From: an uncultured Eubacteriales bacterium
GTDB lineage: Bacteria > Bacillota > Clostridia > Lachnospirales > Lachnospiraceae
Assembly: GCA_900545225.1 (NCBI GenBank)
Contig: UQXZ01000009.1
Location: 1-64,000 of the forward strand
Length of the DNA stretch: 64,000 nucleotides
Reading direction: 5' to 3'
Part shown: positions 17,665-27,023 of the stretch, in pieces
Layout: every line of letters starts with the position of its first letter
How positions within the stretch are numbered: position 1 is the stretch's first letter
Made by a program: the position numbers and the translations under genes
The notes under the pieces: model-generated
The model's input: the letters and a program-made list of their open reading frames with translations, nothing else
Databases searched by the model: none
Told to the model about the DNA's origin: nothing

Positions 17665-17706
17665 AAAAACGGTGTAGCTTAATAAATGAATTACACCGTT
17701 TTTGTA
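17665..17706 (+). terminator. Second terminator after glyA
   Basis: AAAAACGGTGTA (17665-17676) pairs perfectly with TACACCGTTTTT (17692-17703). The stem is long and T-rich at its end. Together with the first hairpin it isolates the cell-surface cluster that follows. Confidence 0.85.
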
Positions 17707-17833
17707 TTTTTATTTAACATACAGGAATGAAACTGATTCTGTACTCACTAATTATTCAGACTTATTTTTATCAAACGACCTAAAATCTGTGTTAAAATGA
17801 TGTAATATTACAACTTAATTTAAGGGGTTATTT

Positions 17834-18520
17834 ATGAATATCGCGATAATTTTGGCAGGTGGTGTCGGATCACGTATGAAAATGGGATCACTGCCAAAGC
17901 AATTTATAATGATAAATGAAAAACCGATTATCAGTCACTGTCTTGTAACATTTAACAATAATGAAAATATAGATGGAATTGTAATTGTTTGTTCACCAGA
18001 ATACAGAGATTTTCTCTCTGACTGGATTGGTAAGTTAAACATTGATAAGTTTATGAATTTTGCAGATCCGGGTGAGAACAGACAGTATTCCATTATTAAT
18101 GCTCTTGATACATTAGAGGAGCGTAATCCTGAAAATGTAATTATCCATGATTCTGCAAGACCATTGGTTTCTCATGAGCTTATTAATAAATGTTTAAGTA
18201 CTTTAGAAAATAATAAGGCTGTTATGCCTGTTCTTCCTGCAGAAGATACATTTTACTATAGTGAACATGGAACACATGTTGATTCACTTTTAAAGAGAAG
18301 TACACTTTTCAGAGGTCAGGCTCCGGAAGCATTTAACTATGAGTCATATCTTAAGGCGAACAGAAGTCTTACTCATGAAGAATTGCTTGCCATAAACGGT
18401 TCTAGTGAAGTAGCTGTTAAGTGCGGAATAGATGTGGCACTTATTGACGGTGATAAGAAAAATTTCAAAATAACAACTGCGGATGATTTAGATTTGTTTA
18501 AAACACTGTGTGATAAATAA
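17834..18520 (+). CDS. IspD/TarI-family cytidylyltransferase, probable CDP-ribitol synthase
   Basis: The protein (228 aa) has the IspD-fold motifs: AGGVGSRM and PKQF (8-24, CTP binding), HDSARPLV (about 105-112), RGQAPEAF and NFKITTADDL. The fold makes either CDP-methylerythritol (IspD, isoprenoids) or CDP-ribitol (TarI/ISPD). Its place before licD and a TarJ-like dehydrogenase favours CDP-ribitol, but a housekeeping IspD cannot be excluded from this window. It is first gene of the cluster, after about 130 bases of upstream sequence. Confidence 0.75.
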   Translation: MNIAIILAGGVGSRMKMGSLPKQFIMINEKPIISHCLVTFNNNENIDGIVIVCSPEYRDFLSDWIGKLNIDKFMNFADPGENRQYSIINALDTLEERNPENVIIHDSARPLVSHELINKCLSTLENNKAVMPVLPAEDTFYYSEHGTHVDSLLKRSTLFRGQAPEAFNYESYLKANRSLTHEELLAINGSSEVAVKCGIDVALIDGDKKNFKITTADDLDLFKTLCDK

Positions 18521-18588
18521 GTCTGTTTTATTTAAAATGCTATCTGATAAATAATTTAGTTTTGTAGTTTAAAAATAAGGTTTCTAAA

Positions 18589-19392
18589 ATGGGTAAATTT
18601 GTAAAATTAAGTGAAAAAGAATATAAAGACAGACTTTTTGATATGCTTGTTAAGTTTGATGAATTCTGTAACAAGTATAAATTAGACTATTCTTTATGCG
18701 GTGGAACATTGCTTGGTGCAATCAGACATAAGGGTTTCATTCCATGGGATGACGATATTGATGTTGTTATGCCAAGACCTGATTATGAAAAGTTCAAACG
18801 ACTTGTAAAAAAATATCCATTAGCTCCTAATCTTGTATTTGATATATCATATGAGGGATATGTACAGAAGATTATAGATAAGGACACATATTTAAAGGCG
18901 AGATATGCATCAGTAGATAAGCATTTATGGATGGATGTTTTCCCAATTGACGGTCTTCCTGATAATAAAAAGGAAGCAGAATGCAGACTTATGAAAGCCT
19001 TAAATATCAGAAAGCTTACAGTAAGATCAGATGCCAGAATCGGAGAGGGAACTACAAAGTTCAGATCAATAGCTAAGTTACCTGTGATTTTACCTCTTAA
19101 GATGATCGGTAAGAAAAGATTTGCGGACTTACTTATAAGATTTTCCAGAAAGTATAAATATAATGGTTCATACTATGTTGGTGCTGTATCATCAAGCTGT
19201 GGTAATGGTGAATTACTTATCAGGTCTAAATATGAGAAAAAGGTTGATGTAGAATTTAATGGCAGAACATTTAAAGCCATGGCATGTTATGATTCATACT
19301 TAACTAATATGTATGGGGATTATATGAAGCTTCCTGAAGAACACGAGAGATTGGGTCACGAATTAAAGAATGTTTATAAAAAGGTTAATTAA
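18589..19392 (+). CDS. LicD-family phospho-sugar transferase
   Basis: The protein (267 aa) is a LicD nucleotidyltransferase-fold enzyme. The motif CGGTLLGAIRHKG and then WDDDIDVVMPR (about 37-63) supplies the metal-binding Asp residues. LicD members move phosphocholine or, like eukaryotic fukutin and FKRP, ribitol-5-phosphate from a CDP donor onto glycans. With a CDP-alditol synthase before it and an alditol-phosphate dehydrogenase after it, ribitol phosphate is the likeliest cargo here. No choline kinase or uptake gene is nearby. It is cytoplasmic by sequence and ends 2 bases before the next gene. Confidence 0.85.
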   Translation: MGKFVKLSEKEYKDRLFDMLVKFDEFCNKYKLDYSLCGGTLLGAIRHKGFIPWDDDIDVVMPRPDYEKFKRLVKKYPLAPNLVFDISYEGYVQKIIDKDTYLKARYASVDKHLWMDVFPIDGLPDNKKEAECRLMKALNIRKLTVRSDARIGEGTTKFRSIAKLPVILPLKMIGKKRFADLLIRFSRKYKYNGSYYVGAVSSSCGNGELLIRSKYEKKVDVEFNGRTFKAMACYDSYLTNMYGDYMKLPEEHERLGHELKNVYKKVN

Positions 19393-19394
19393 TT

Positions 19395-20426
19395 ATGAAA
19401 GCGTGCGTACTTGAAGGTATCAGCCAGTTAAAATATAAAGATGTTGAAATACCTGTAATGAAAAAGGGCGAAGTTCTTGTAAATGTTAAAGCCTGTGGAA
19501 TATGTTCAAGTGATATTCCAAGAATATTTACAACAGGAACATATCATTTCCCAACTATTCCGGGACATGAGTTCTGCGGACAGATTGTAGATGCTGCTGA
19601 AGATGTTGATAAATCTTACATCGGTAAGAGAGCAGTTATATTCCCTCTTCTTCCATGTGGTGAATGTCCTTCATGTAAGGAAAAGGAATATGCAAGATGC
19701 GACAACTACAATTACTTCGGATCAAGATGTGATGGTGGCATGGCAGAATATATTTCTGTGCCATTATGGAATATAGTGACATTTTCTGATGATATTCCTT
19801 ACAATACTGCAGCTCTTACAGAACCTATGGCAGTTGCGAGACATGCAACAAGAAGAGCAGACATTAACAATGATAAGAGAGTTCTTGTTATGGGTAACGG
19901 AACAATCGGACTTCTTGCGGCTCTTATTGCACAGAAGGAAGCCAAGCAGGTTATTGTTGCAGGACGTTCTAAAGAAAAAGAAGAATTTACAAAGTCTGTT
20001 GGCCTTGAAAATGTAGTCGATACAAATTCTGATCTTAAAGAACAGATTGACAAAATAACAGATGGAAATGGCGTTGATGTTGTTATTGAATGTGTAGGTA
20101 GCAACGATTCCATCGAAAGCTCAATTCTTACAGTTAAGAAGGGCGGAACCATCGTTCTTACAGGTAATCCATATGGAGATTTAAATTTACCAAAGGCATC
20201 ATACTGGAAGATTTTAAGAAAAGAGCTTACAGTTAAGGGAACATGGAATTCAAGCTACAATGATACATGTAACGACTGGAAAGACTGTATTAAAATGATA
20301 GAGAATGGCGAGATTGATATATCAAAGCTCGTTACTCATGCATTTAAAATGGAAGACTATGAGCATGCTTTAGATGTTCTCAGAGATAAGAATGTCTTAA
20401 CATGTAAGGTTATGTTAAATCCTTGA
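19395..20426 (+). CDS. Zinc-dependent alcohol dehydrogenase, TarJ-like
   Basis: The protein (343 aa) is a medium-chain dehydrogenase. Catalytic zinc ligands are in CGICSSD (Cys37) and GHEF (His58). The structural zinc site is CGECPSCKEKEYARC (Cys88, 91, 94, 102). The NAD(P) motif is GNGTIGLLAA (about 167-176). It resembles sorbitol/galactitol-phosphate dehydrogenases, the group that includes TarJ, which reduces ribulose-5-phosphate to ribitol-5-phosphate. The neighbours suggest that reaction. Translation is closely coupled to licD (2-base gap). Confidence 0.78.
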   Translation: MKACVLEGISQLKYKDVEIPVMKKGEVLVNVKACGICSSDIPRIFTTGTYHFPTIPGHEFCGQIVDAAEDVDKSYIGKRAVIFPLLPCGECPSCKEKEYARCDNYNYFGSRCDGGMAEYISVPLWNIVTFSDDIPYNTAALTEPMAVARHATRRADINNDKRVLVMGNGTIGLLAALIAQKEAKQVIVAGRSKEKEEFTKSVGLENVVDTNSDLKEQIDKITDGNGVDVVIECVGSNDSIESSILTVKKGGTIVLTGNPYGDLNLPKASYWKILRKELTVKGTWNSSYNDTCNDWKDCIKMIENGEIDISKLVTHAFKMEDYEHALDVLRDKNVLTCKVMLNP

Positions 20427-20448
20427 TTTTATTGTATTTGGAAAAGAT

Positions 20449-21122
20449 ATGAATAAAAATGGAAAAATAAGTGCTTCAATGATGTGTTCATCTTTAGGTA
20501 AGTTACCTGATACAATACATTTATTTGAAGAAGAAAATATAGATTATTTACATATTGATGTAATGGATGGCAATTTCGTTACAAACATGGGGGGGGTACA
20601 TCCTATGTAAAGCATATGAGAGATGTAACAGACATTCCTCTCGATATACATCTGATGATTACTAATCCAGAATATAAGCTGGAATGGTTTGATTTACAGC
20701 CTACAGATATTGTATCAATACATGCGGAGTCAACTCAGGATATTAAAGGTGCTATTGAAGCCGTAAAGAGCTATGGATGCAAATGTACAGTTGCCATTAA
20801 TCCGATTACACCGATTGATGTTCTTGAAGAAGTTTACACAATGGCTGATGGTGTAAATATTCTTCATGTTACACCGGGATTTGCAGGTCAGAAGGCAGTT
20901 GAAGGTACTGTTGAAAAGACAGGTACTGTTATTGAGAGAATAAAATCCCTCGGACTTCATGATTATATAATCGAAGTAGACGGTAATATAACATTTGAAA
21001 GAGCGAAAATTTTAAGAGACCTGGGAGCAAATATGTTTGTTGCAGGTTCATCAAGTATATTTAAGGGTGACATTTCTGACTATAGAGATAACATCCGTGA
21101 ATTGAGAAAATCAATTATCTGA
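20449..21122 (+). pseudogene. Ribulose-phosphate 3-epimerase-like gene, frameshifted in a G run
   Basis: The frame from ATG 20449 gives ISASMMCSSLGKL and HIDVMDGNFV, then hits eight G (20589-20596) and ends at TAA 20608-20610. One G more, or two fewer, joins it to the downstream frame GTSYVKHMRD, DIPLDIHLM, HVTPGFAGQKA, VDGNIT and AGSSSIF, completing a TIM-barrel of about 224 residues with the epimerase metal and phosphate sites. The intact enzyme would interconvert xylulose- and ribulose-5-phosphate, feeding the dehydrogenase upstream. As read, it makes a 53-residue fragment. Slippage, mutation or sequence error are all possible. Confidence 0.75.
20589..20596 (+). repeat. Homopolymer of eight G inside the epimerase gene
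   Basis: The run sits between codons 47 and 50 of the epimerase-like gene and its length decides the reading frame. Lengths of 6 or 9 would give a full protein; 8 does not. G runs of this length are rare in such AT-rich sequence. Confidence 0.8.
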
Positions 21123-21134
21123 CATGGGGTATTT

Positions 21135-22078
21135 ATGAAAGTTAGTGTTATTGTTACGGCTTATAATCTTATAATAAAGAAAATTATATTAGAAAACGTC
21201 TTGAAAGTGTAATTAATCAGGATTGTAATGACTGGAAACTGATAATAGTAGAGGATGGATCTACTGACAATACAAAGGAAGTTATTGAACAGTTTGTTAA
21301 GCCTTATTTAGAAAATATTACTTATAAAGATAGAATTAAACTTGTTCTGCATGGCGAAAATAATGGCTTAAATGCAGCAAAAAATATAGGCTTAGAAAAT
21401 GTATCCTGTGAATTTTTTACATTTTTAGATGGTGATGATTATTATGAGCCAAATGCAATAAGCACACTTCTCAATGCTTATTATAAAACAAATGCGGACT
21501 TGGTTATTGGTGAATTCACAAATGTTGATGAGAAAACAGGCGAAAGAGACCGTAGATCAATATTTGATAAAAGCTTTGTTATTACTGAAAATGCTACTAA
21601 AAAAATGACTAAGGTAAGAGATTTTGATGATATGTATTTTAATCCCGAATACTATCGTCACATTAAAACAGTAGTATATATTCATAAGCATATATATAAC
21701 CGTAGGTGGCATATGCAATCAATGGTTAATCAGTTCAGACCAAATATTTATAAGGAAATGAGCAATTCTCTTAAGGAATATAAAAGACTAAGAGAAAAGT
21801 ATAATTTTGATCCTGAGCTTGTAAAACATCTGGCATTTCATATGATTGTCATTTTATTGAAAAATGGCATTGAGGATAATAAGAATCCTGAAAAGACTTT
21901 AAAAGAAAAGATTGATAAGTTCTGCAGATTTCTCAATAGAGAACCGCTGAGAGAGATGTGGAACTGCTTTACAGTAAAAGACGGTAATACATTTGGTACA
22001 AAGTTGAAGGTATGGGCTATAAAGAATCATAAACTTTATCAGTACTATAAGCTGAAAGATTTCAAAAACAAAATTTAA
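21135..22078 (+). pseudogene. GT2-family glycosyltransferase with a one-base deletion
   Basis: The ATG at 21135 opens MKVSVIVTAYNL, the classic start of family 2 glycosyltransferases. One missing base after 21170 (CTT-GAT-AAT read as CTT-ATA-ATA) breaks the frame. Restoring it gives NKENYIRKRLESVINQ, VEDGSTDNT (nucleotide-sugar site), NGLNAAKNIG and FLDGDDYYE (DxD metal motif) through to TAA 22076-22078, 314 residues. No membrane segment is evident. The intact enzyme would add a sugar to the same glycan the cluster decorates. It is the last gene of the cluster. Confidence 0.8.
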
Positions 22079-22082
22079 AGAT

Positions 22083-22128
22083 AAAGCCACATATTGTACA
22101 TGTGTAACATGCAATATGTGGCTTTTTT
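22083..22128. terminator. Terminator between the surface cluster and argG
   Basis: AAAGCCACATATTG pairs perfectly with CAATATGTGGCTTT and is followed by TTTT. It ends the rightward cluster and may also serve leftward argG. Confidence 0.9.
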
Positions 22129-22159
22129 GTTGGCAATGATAAAGAAATAAATCAGCTAA

Positions 22160-23383
22160 TTATTTATTCTCGTTCTGCTTCTTTGTTAATGCACGAACTG
22201 TCATTGAAAGGCCGAATAAGTTGATAAATCCATTAGCATCTCTGTGATCATATAAGTCACCAGTTGTAAATGATGCGATTGACTCATTGTATAATGAGTA
22301 TGGAGAAGTAGTACCAGCCTTAATGATGTTACCCTTGTAAAGCTTGAACTTAACTTCACCAGTTACATACTGCTGTGTTGACTCAACGAATGCTTCAAGA
22401 GCCTCACGAAGTGGTGTGAACCATTTTCCTTCGTATACTACCTGAGCATACTTGTTAGCAAGGTTGATCTTCTCTTCAGTTGTATCTCTGTCAAGAATAA
22501 GCTCTTCAAGCTGCTGATGTGCTTCGTAAAGGATTGTTCCACCTGGTGTTTCATATACACCACGAGACTTCATACCAACAACTCTGTTCTCAACGATATC
22601 TACAATACCGATACCGTGCTTTCCACCGATCTTGTTAAGTCTGCGGATGATGTCTGAGAGCTTCATTTCCTTGCCATTAAGAGCAACAGGCTTACCCTTT
22701 TCAAACTTAATTGTAATATACTCTGGCTCTGTTGGAGCATCTTCAGGAGTGTTTGAAAGAACGAGTAAGTGCTTATAGTTTGGCTCACTTGCAGGATCTT
22801 CAAGTTCAAGACCTTCATGTGAAATATGCCAGATGTTTCTATCTCTACTGTATGAGTTGTCATTTGATGAGAATGGAAGATCAATTCCGTGATCTCTACA
22901 GTACTGAATTTCGTCTTCACGAGATTCAAGATTCCACTTGTCATCACGCCATGGAGCGATGATCTTGATTTCTGGAGCAAGAGCCTTAACTGTTAATTCG
23001 AAACGAACCTGGTCGTTACCCTTACCTGTTGCTCCGTGACAGATTGCTGTAGCACCTTCAGCCTGTGCAATCTCAACAAGTCTCTTAGCGATAAGAGGTC
23101 TTGCCATACTTGTACCTAAAAGATACTTGTTCTCATATACTGCATGAGCCTTGATACATGGAAGAATGTAGTCATCACAGAATTCATCTGTTAAATCTTC
23201 GATGTAAAGCTTAGAAGCACCTGAAGCAAGAGCTCTTTCTTCAAGACCATCAAGCTCCTCTTCCTGACCTACGTCAGCACATACGCAGATAACTTCTGCA
23301 TCGTTGTAATTTTCCTTAAGCCAAGGAATAATTGTTGTTGTGTCTAATCCGCCAGAATAGGCAAGAACTATTTTTTCTTTCAT
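22160..23383 (-). CDS. argG: Argininosuccinate synthase
   Basis: The enzyme (407 aa) joins citrulline and aspartate with ATP to argininosuccinate, the next-to-last step of arginine synthesis. The N-terminal ATP loop AYSGGLDTT (8-16) is intact, as are [13 protein letters not shown] (about 118-130) and the C-terminal tetramer helix. Length is normal. It diverges from argC across 256 bases with ArgR-like boxes. argH, its usual partner, lies 31 kb away. Confidence 0.96.
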   Translation of the reverse strand: MKEKIVLAYSGGLDTTTIIPWLKENYNDAEVICVCADVGQEEELDGLEERALASGASKLYIEDLTDEFCDDYILPCIKAHAVYENKYLLGTSMARPLIAKRLVEIAQAEGATAICHGATGKGNDQVRFELTVKALAPEIKIIAPWRDDKWNLESREDEIQYCRDHGIDLPFSSNDNSYSRDRNIWHISHEGLELEDPASEPNYKHLLVLSNTPEDAPTEPEYITIKFEKGKPVALNGKEMKLSDIIRRLNKIGGKHGIGIVDIVENRVVGMKSRGVYETPGGTILYEAHQQLEELILDRDTTEEKINLANKYAQVVYEGKWFTPLREALEAFVESTQQYVTGEVKFKLYKGNIIKAGTTSPYSLYNESIASFTTGDLYDHRDANGFINLFGLSMTVRALTKKQNENK

Positions 23384-23450
23384 TTTTACATGTCCTTTCT
23401 AAATATATTTCCATATATAATAATACAGGGCTAACATAATTTCAATGTTA

Positions 23451-23488
23451 ATGTATAAAAATGCATAAAATGCAATAAAAATACATTT
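23451..23488. promoter_or_regulatory. ArgR/AhrC-type ARG boxes between argG and argC
   Basis: ATGTATAAAAATGCAT (23451-23466) is a near-perfect palindrome, and ATGCAATAAAAATACAT (23470-23486) follows in tandem, the spacing typical of paired ARG boxes. They lie 68 to 105 bases before the argG start and could repress both divergent arginine units when arginine is plentiful. Confidence 0.6.
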
Positions 23489-23639
23489 AAGTGCATAATT
23501 ATAAATTCAAAACACAAATGTCGAATTATTAGAATTGCCTTTACAATGATAAATAAGTTGTTATAATTTAAAAAATAGGGTTAAAAATATAGTGATTAAT
23601 TATTCATAGAGCCTTCGCTCAAAGGAGGATAAATATATT

Positions 23640-24683
23640 ATGATAAAAGTTGGAATAATCGGTGCGACAGGATATGCCGGTAATGAACTTGTAAGAATTC
23701 TCGTAAATCATCCTGAAGTAGAGATAAAATGGCTCGGTTCAAAGTCATATGACGGTGAAAAATATTCAGATATATATAGAAATACATTTGAAATTATAGA
23801 CGGTATCTGCACAGCTAAAACTCTTGAAGAGATTTCTGAAGATGTAGATGTAATCTTTACTGCAACACCACAGGGATATTTAGCAGGCCTTCTTACAGAT
23901 AAGGTTTTGGAAAATGCTAAAATCATCGACCTTAGTGCTGACTTTAGATTAAAGGACGTAGATATTTATGAAGAGTGGTACAAGATTGATCATAAGAGAC
24001 CTGACTTAATTGATGAAGCAGTTTACGGACTCTGCGAGATCAACAGAGATAAGATAACACCTGAGACACGTATTATTGCTAATCCTGGCTGTTACACAAC
24101 AACATCTATCCTTACATTGTATCCAATGGTAAAAGAGGGTGTTATTGATCCTAATACTATTATTATAGATGCAAAGAGCGGTACTACAGGTGCAGGACGT
24201 AAGGCAGTAACTGCAAATCTTTTCTGTGAAGTAAACGAAAGCATGAAGGCATACGGTGTAGGTACTCACAGACACACACCTGAAATAGAAGAGCAGCTTG
24301 GATATGCATGTGGTCTAGATATTAAGCTTATATTTACTCCTCACCTTGTTCCAATGAACAGAGGAATTATAGCAACATGCTATGCAAATCTTTCTAAGGA
24401 CATTTCTGAAGAAGAAATCAGAGATATTTACAATAAATATTATAAGGATGAGAAGTTTGTCCGTGTTCTTGATAAAGGTGTTGTTCCTGAAACAAGATTT
24501 ACAAAGGGTTCTAACTATGTGGATGTTAACTTCTTCATTGAAAAGAGAACTAACAGACTCATTATGATTGGTACTCTCGACAACATCGTTAAAGGTGCTG
24601 CAGGACAGGCTGTTCAGAACATGAATATTTTATTCGGATTGAAGGAAGACACAGGACTTAACCTTGTTCCTTCTATTGTTTAA
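23640..24683 (+). CDS. argC: N-acetyl-gamma-glutamyl-phosphate reductase
   Basis: The enzyme (347 aa) reduces acetylglutamyl phosphate with NADPH. The N-terminal Rossmann motif is GATGYAGNELVR (9-20). The catalytic cysteine lies in NPGCYTT (about 152), followed by SGTTGAGRK. It is first gene of argCJBD-pheA. An AAAGGAGG ribosome site precedes the ATG and a probable ARG-box pair lies upstream. Confidence 0.96.
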   Translation: MIKVGIIGATGYAGNELVRILVNHPEVEIKWLGSKSYDGEKYSDIYRNTFEIIDGICTAKTLEEISEDVDVIFTATPQGYLAGLLTDKVLENAKIIDLSADFRLKDVDIYEEWYKIDHKRPDLIDEAVYGLCEINRDKITPETRIIANPGCYTTTSILTLYPMVKEGVIDPNTIIIDAKSGTTGAGRKAVTANLFCEVNESMKAYGVGTHRHTPEIEEQLGYACGLDIKLIFTPHLVPMNRGIIATCYANLSKDISEEEIRDIYNKYYKDEKFVRVLDKGVVPETRFTKGSNYVDVNFFIEKRTNRLIMIGTLDNIVKGAAGQAVQNMNILFGLKEDTGLNLVPSIV

Positions 24684-24784
24684 TACATAGGCTATTCTAT
24701 AAATATCAATTAGTAGTAGAATATTTAAAGAATGTTAATTATATAAAAAAGATTATTTTAGATTTTTATCATAGAGGTGATTAA

Positions 24785-26023
24785 ATGGAAATGAATAACG
24801 AAACAGGAGTAGCTAAGGGAATTCTTGCTCCTAAGGGATTCGAAGCTGCATACACAAGTGCAGGTATTAAGAAGAACAATGCTCTCGATATGGCGCTTAT
24901 TTACTCTGAGACACCATGTATCGCAGCTGGTACATTTACAAGAAACAGAGTTTTCGCAGCTCCTGTTCAGTGGGACAGAGGATTAATCCAAACTTCACCA
25001 TGCTTTAACGCAATCGTAGTTAACGCAGGTGTTGCAAATGCATGTACAGGAGAAAAGGGTTTACAGGACTGTAAGGATACAGCAGAAGCTGTTGCAAAGA
25101 ACATTCCATGTAATCCTGAAAATGTTTTAATCTGCTCAACAGGTGTTATCGGTGCAAATCTTCCAATGGATAAGATTAAGTCAGGTATCGAGGCAATGGC
25201 TAAGACACTTTCATCAAATCCTGAAAACGGACATGGTGCTGCTAAGGCTATCATGACTACAGATACAAGACCTAAGGAAGTTTCTATTACAGTAGATATT
25301 GATGGAACTCCTGTTACTATCGGTGGTATGTGTAAGGGTGCAGGAATGATTCATCCTAACATGGCTACAATGCTTTGCTTTGTAACAACAGACGTACTTA
25401 TTAAGAAAAAGCTTCTTACAACAGCTTTTAAGGAAGTTATTGATGATTCATTTAACATGATCTCAGTTGACGGCGATACATCAACAAATGATACAGCTAT
25501 TGTTCTTGCTAATGGTAAGGCTGAAAATAAGATTATTGATAGCAAGAATGAATCATATGAGACATTTAAGAGAGCTCTCAGACATGTATGTACTGAGCTT
25601 GCAAAGATGATCGCAGGTGACGGCGAAGGCTGTACAGCCCTTATTGAGGCAACAGTTTGCAATGCCAAGACAAGAGATGATGCAAGAACACTTGCTAAAT
25701 CTATTGTTACATCATCACTTACAAAGGCTGCTGTATTTGGCCATGACGCTAACTGGGGAAGAATCCTTGCAGCCATGGGATACTCAGGTGTTGATTTTGA
25801 TCCTGAGATTGTAGACATTTTTGTAAGCAGTAACAACGGCAGATTACAGCTTGTTAAAGATGGTATTGCAACAGATTATTCAGAAGATGAAGCAACAAGT
25901 ATTCTTTCAGGTAATCCTGTAATTATTACAGCGGACATTAAGAAGGGCGGCGAAACAGCAACTGCCTGGGGATGTGACCTTACATTAGAATACGTAAAGA
26001 TAAATGCAGATTATAGAAGTTAA
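24785..26023 (+). CDS. argJ: Bifunctional ornithine acetyltransferase/N-acetylglutamate synthase
   Basis: The protein (412 aa) recycles the acetyl group from acetylornithine to glutamate. The proenzyme cuts itself between Ala and Thr in GMIHPNMATMLCF; Thr195 becomes the nucleophile of the beta chain. The oxyanion STGVIGANLPM region (about 118) and the C-terminal GHDANWGRI are intact. Presence of argJ means a cyclic arginine pathway. The ribosome site GAGGTG lies just before the ATG. Confidence 0.95.
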   Translation: MEMNNETGVAKGILAPKGFEAAYTSAGIKKNNALDMALIYSETPCIAAGTFTRNRVFAAPVQWDRGLIQTSPCFNAIVVNAGVANACTGEKGLQDCKDTAEAVAKNIPCNPENVLICSTGVIGANLPMDKIKSGIEAMAKTLSSNPENGHGAAKAIMTTDTRPKEVSITVDIDGTPVTIGGMCKGAGMIHPNMATMLCFVTTDVLIKKKLLTTAFKEVIDDSFNMISVDGDTSTNDTAIVLANGKAENKIIDSKNESYETFKRALRHVCTELAKMIAGDGEGCTALIEATVCNAKTRDDARTLAKSIVTSSLTKAAVFGHDANWGRILAAMGYSGVDFDPEIVDIFVSSNNGRLQLVKDGIATDYSEDEATSILSGNPVIITADIKKGGETATAWGCDLTLEYVKINADYRS

Positions 26024-26061
26024 TTATTAAAGACATGATTAAATACAGAGGTAATAATACA

Positions 26062-26955
26062 ATGTACGACGATGTAGAAAAGAACAGGGCCGAGGTGCTT
26101 ATTGAAGCACTCCCTTACATACGATATTTTCATGAAAAGATTATCGTTGTTAAGTACGGCGGAAGTGTAATGGACAGCGAGTCATTATCTGATAAATTAA
26201 TTGAAGATATTGCACTTCTTAAATCCGTAGGATTTCGCCCTGTTATTGTACATGGTGGCGGTAAGGAAATCAGTAAATGGGTTAAAATGAGCGGTCATGA
26301 AGTTAAGTTTATTAACGGCTTCAGATACACAGATAAGACAACAATCGACATCGCTCAGATGGTTCTTAACAAGATTAATAAGGATCTAGTAAGAAGACTC
26401 AGCAAGCTTGGTGTAAAGGCAATCGGTATCAGTGGCCAGGACGGAAAAATGCTTCATGTTAAGAAGAAGGAAATGGCTGACGGTAAGGATTTAGGATTCG
26501 TAGGTCAGATTGATCACGTTGATTCTGAGATTATTAAGAATATTCTCGACAGAGACTATGTTCCAATCATTTGTCCAATCGGATATGATGATGAATATCT
26601 TCCTTATAACATCAATGCTGATGATGCTGCTTACTCAGTTGCAACATCTCTTAAGGCTGCAAAGCTTGCATTCTTAACAGACGTTGAGGGACTTTACAGT
26701 GACTTTAACGACAAGAGCACATTAATTTCTGAAATCAGAATTGATGATGCAAAGGCTCTTTTACAGTCAGGTGATATTAAGGGCGGTATGATTCCTAAGT
26801 TAACTAACTGTATCAGTGCTATTGAAAAGGGAGTTTCAAGAGTCCATATTCTTGACGGTCGTATCCCTCATTCACTTCTTCTTGAAATCTTCACTAATAA
26901 GGGTGTTGGTACAGCTATTATCGGCAACAATGAAGAGAAATTCATGAAGGACTAA
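26062..26955 (+). CDS. argB: Acetylglutamate kinase
   Basis: The enzyme (297 aa) phosphorylates N-acetylglutamate and is commonly the arginine-feedback step. VVKYGGSVM (about 30-38) and VHGGGKEISKW (about 66-76) form the phosphate site, and the amino-acid-kinase core runs to IPKLTNC. The N-terminal helix (VLIEALPYIRYF) is of the arginine-sensitive hexameric type. The ATG at 26062 is preferred because AGAGGT lies 10 bases upstream; an in-frame ATG at 26035 lacks a ribosome site. Confidence 0.95.
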   Translation: MYDDVEKNRAEVLIEALPYIRYFHEKIIVVKYGGSVMDSESLSDKLIEDIALLKSVGFRPVIVHGGGKEISKWVKMSGHEVKFINGFRYTDKTTIDIAQMVLNKINKDLVRRLSKLGVKAIGISGQDGKMLHVKKKEMADGKDLGFVGQIDHVDSEIIKNILDRDYVPIICPIGYDDEYLPYNINADDAAYSVATSLKAAKLAFLTDVEGLYSDFNDKSTLISEIRIDDAKALLQSGDIKGGMIPKLTNCISAIEKGVSRVHILDGRIPHSLLLEIFTNKGVGTAIIGNNEEKFMKD

Positions 26956-27023
26956 TTATACGACATAAGTTAAACACAGAAATTATTATGTAGAATTTTA
27001 ATTCTCATATTAAGGAGTTACAT

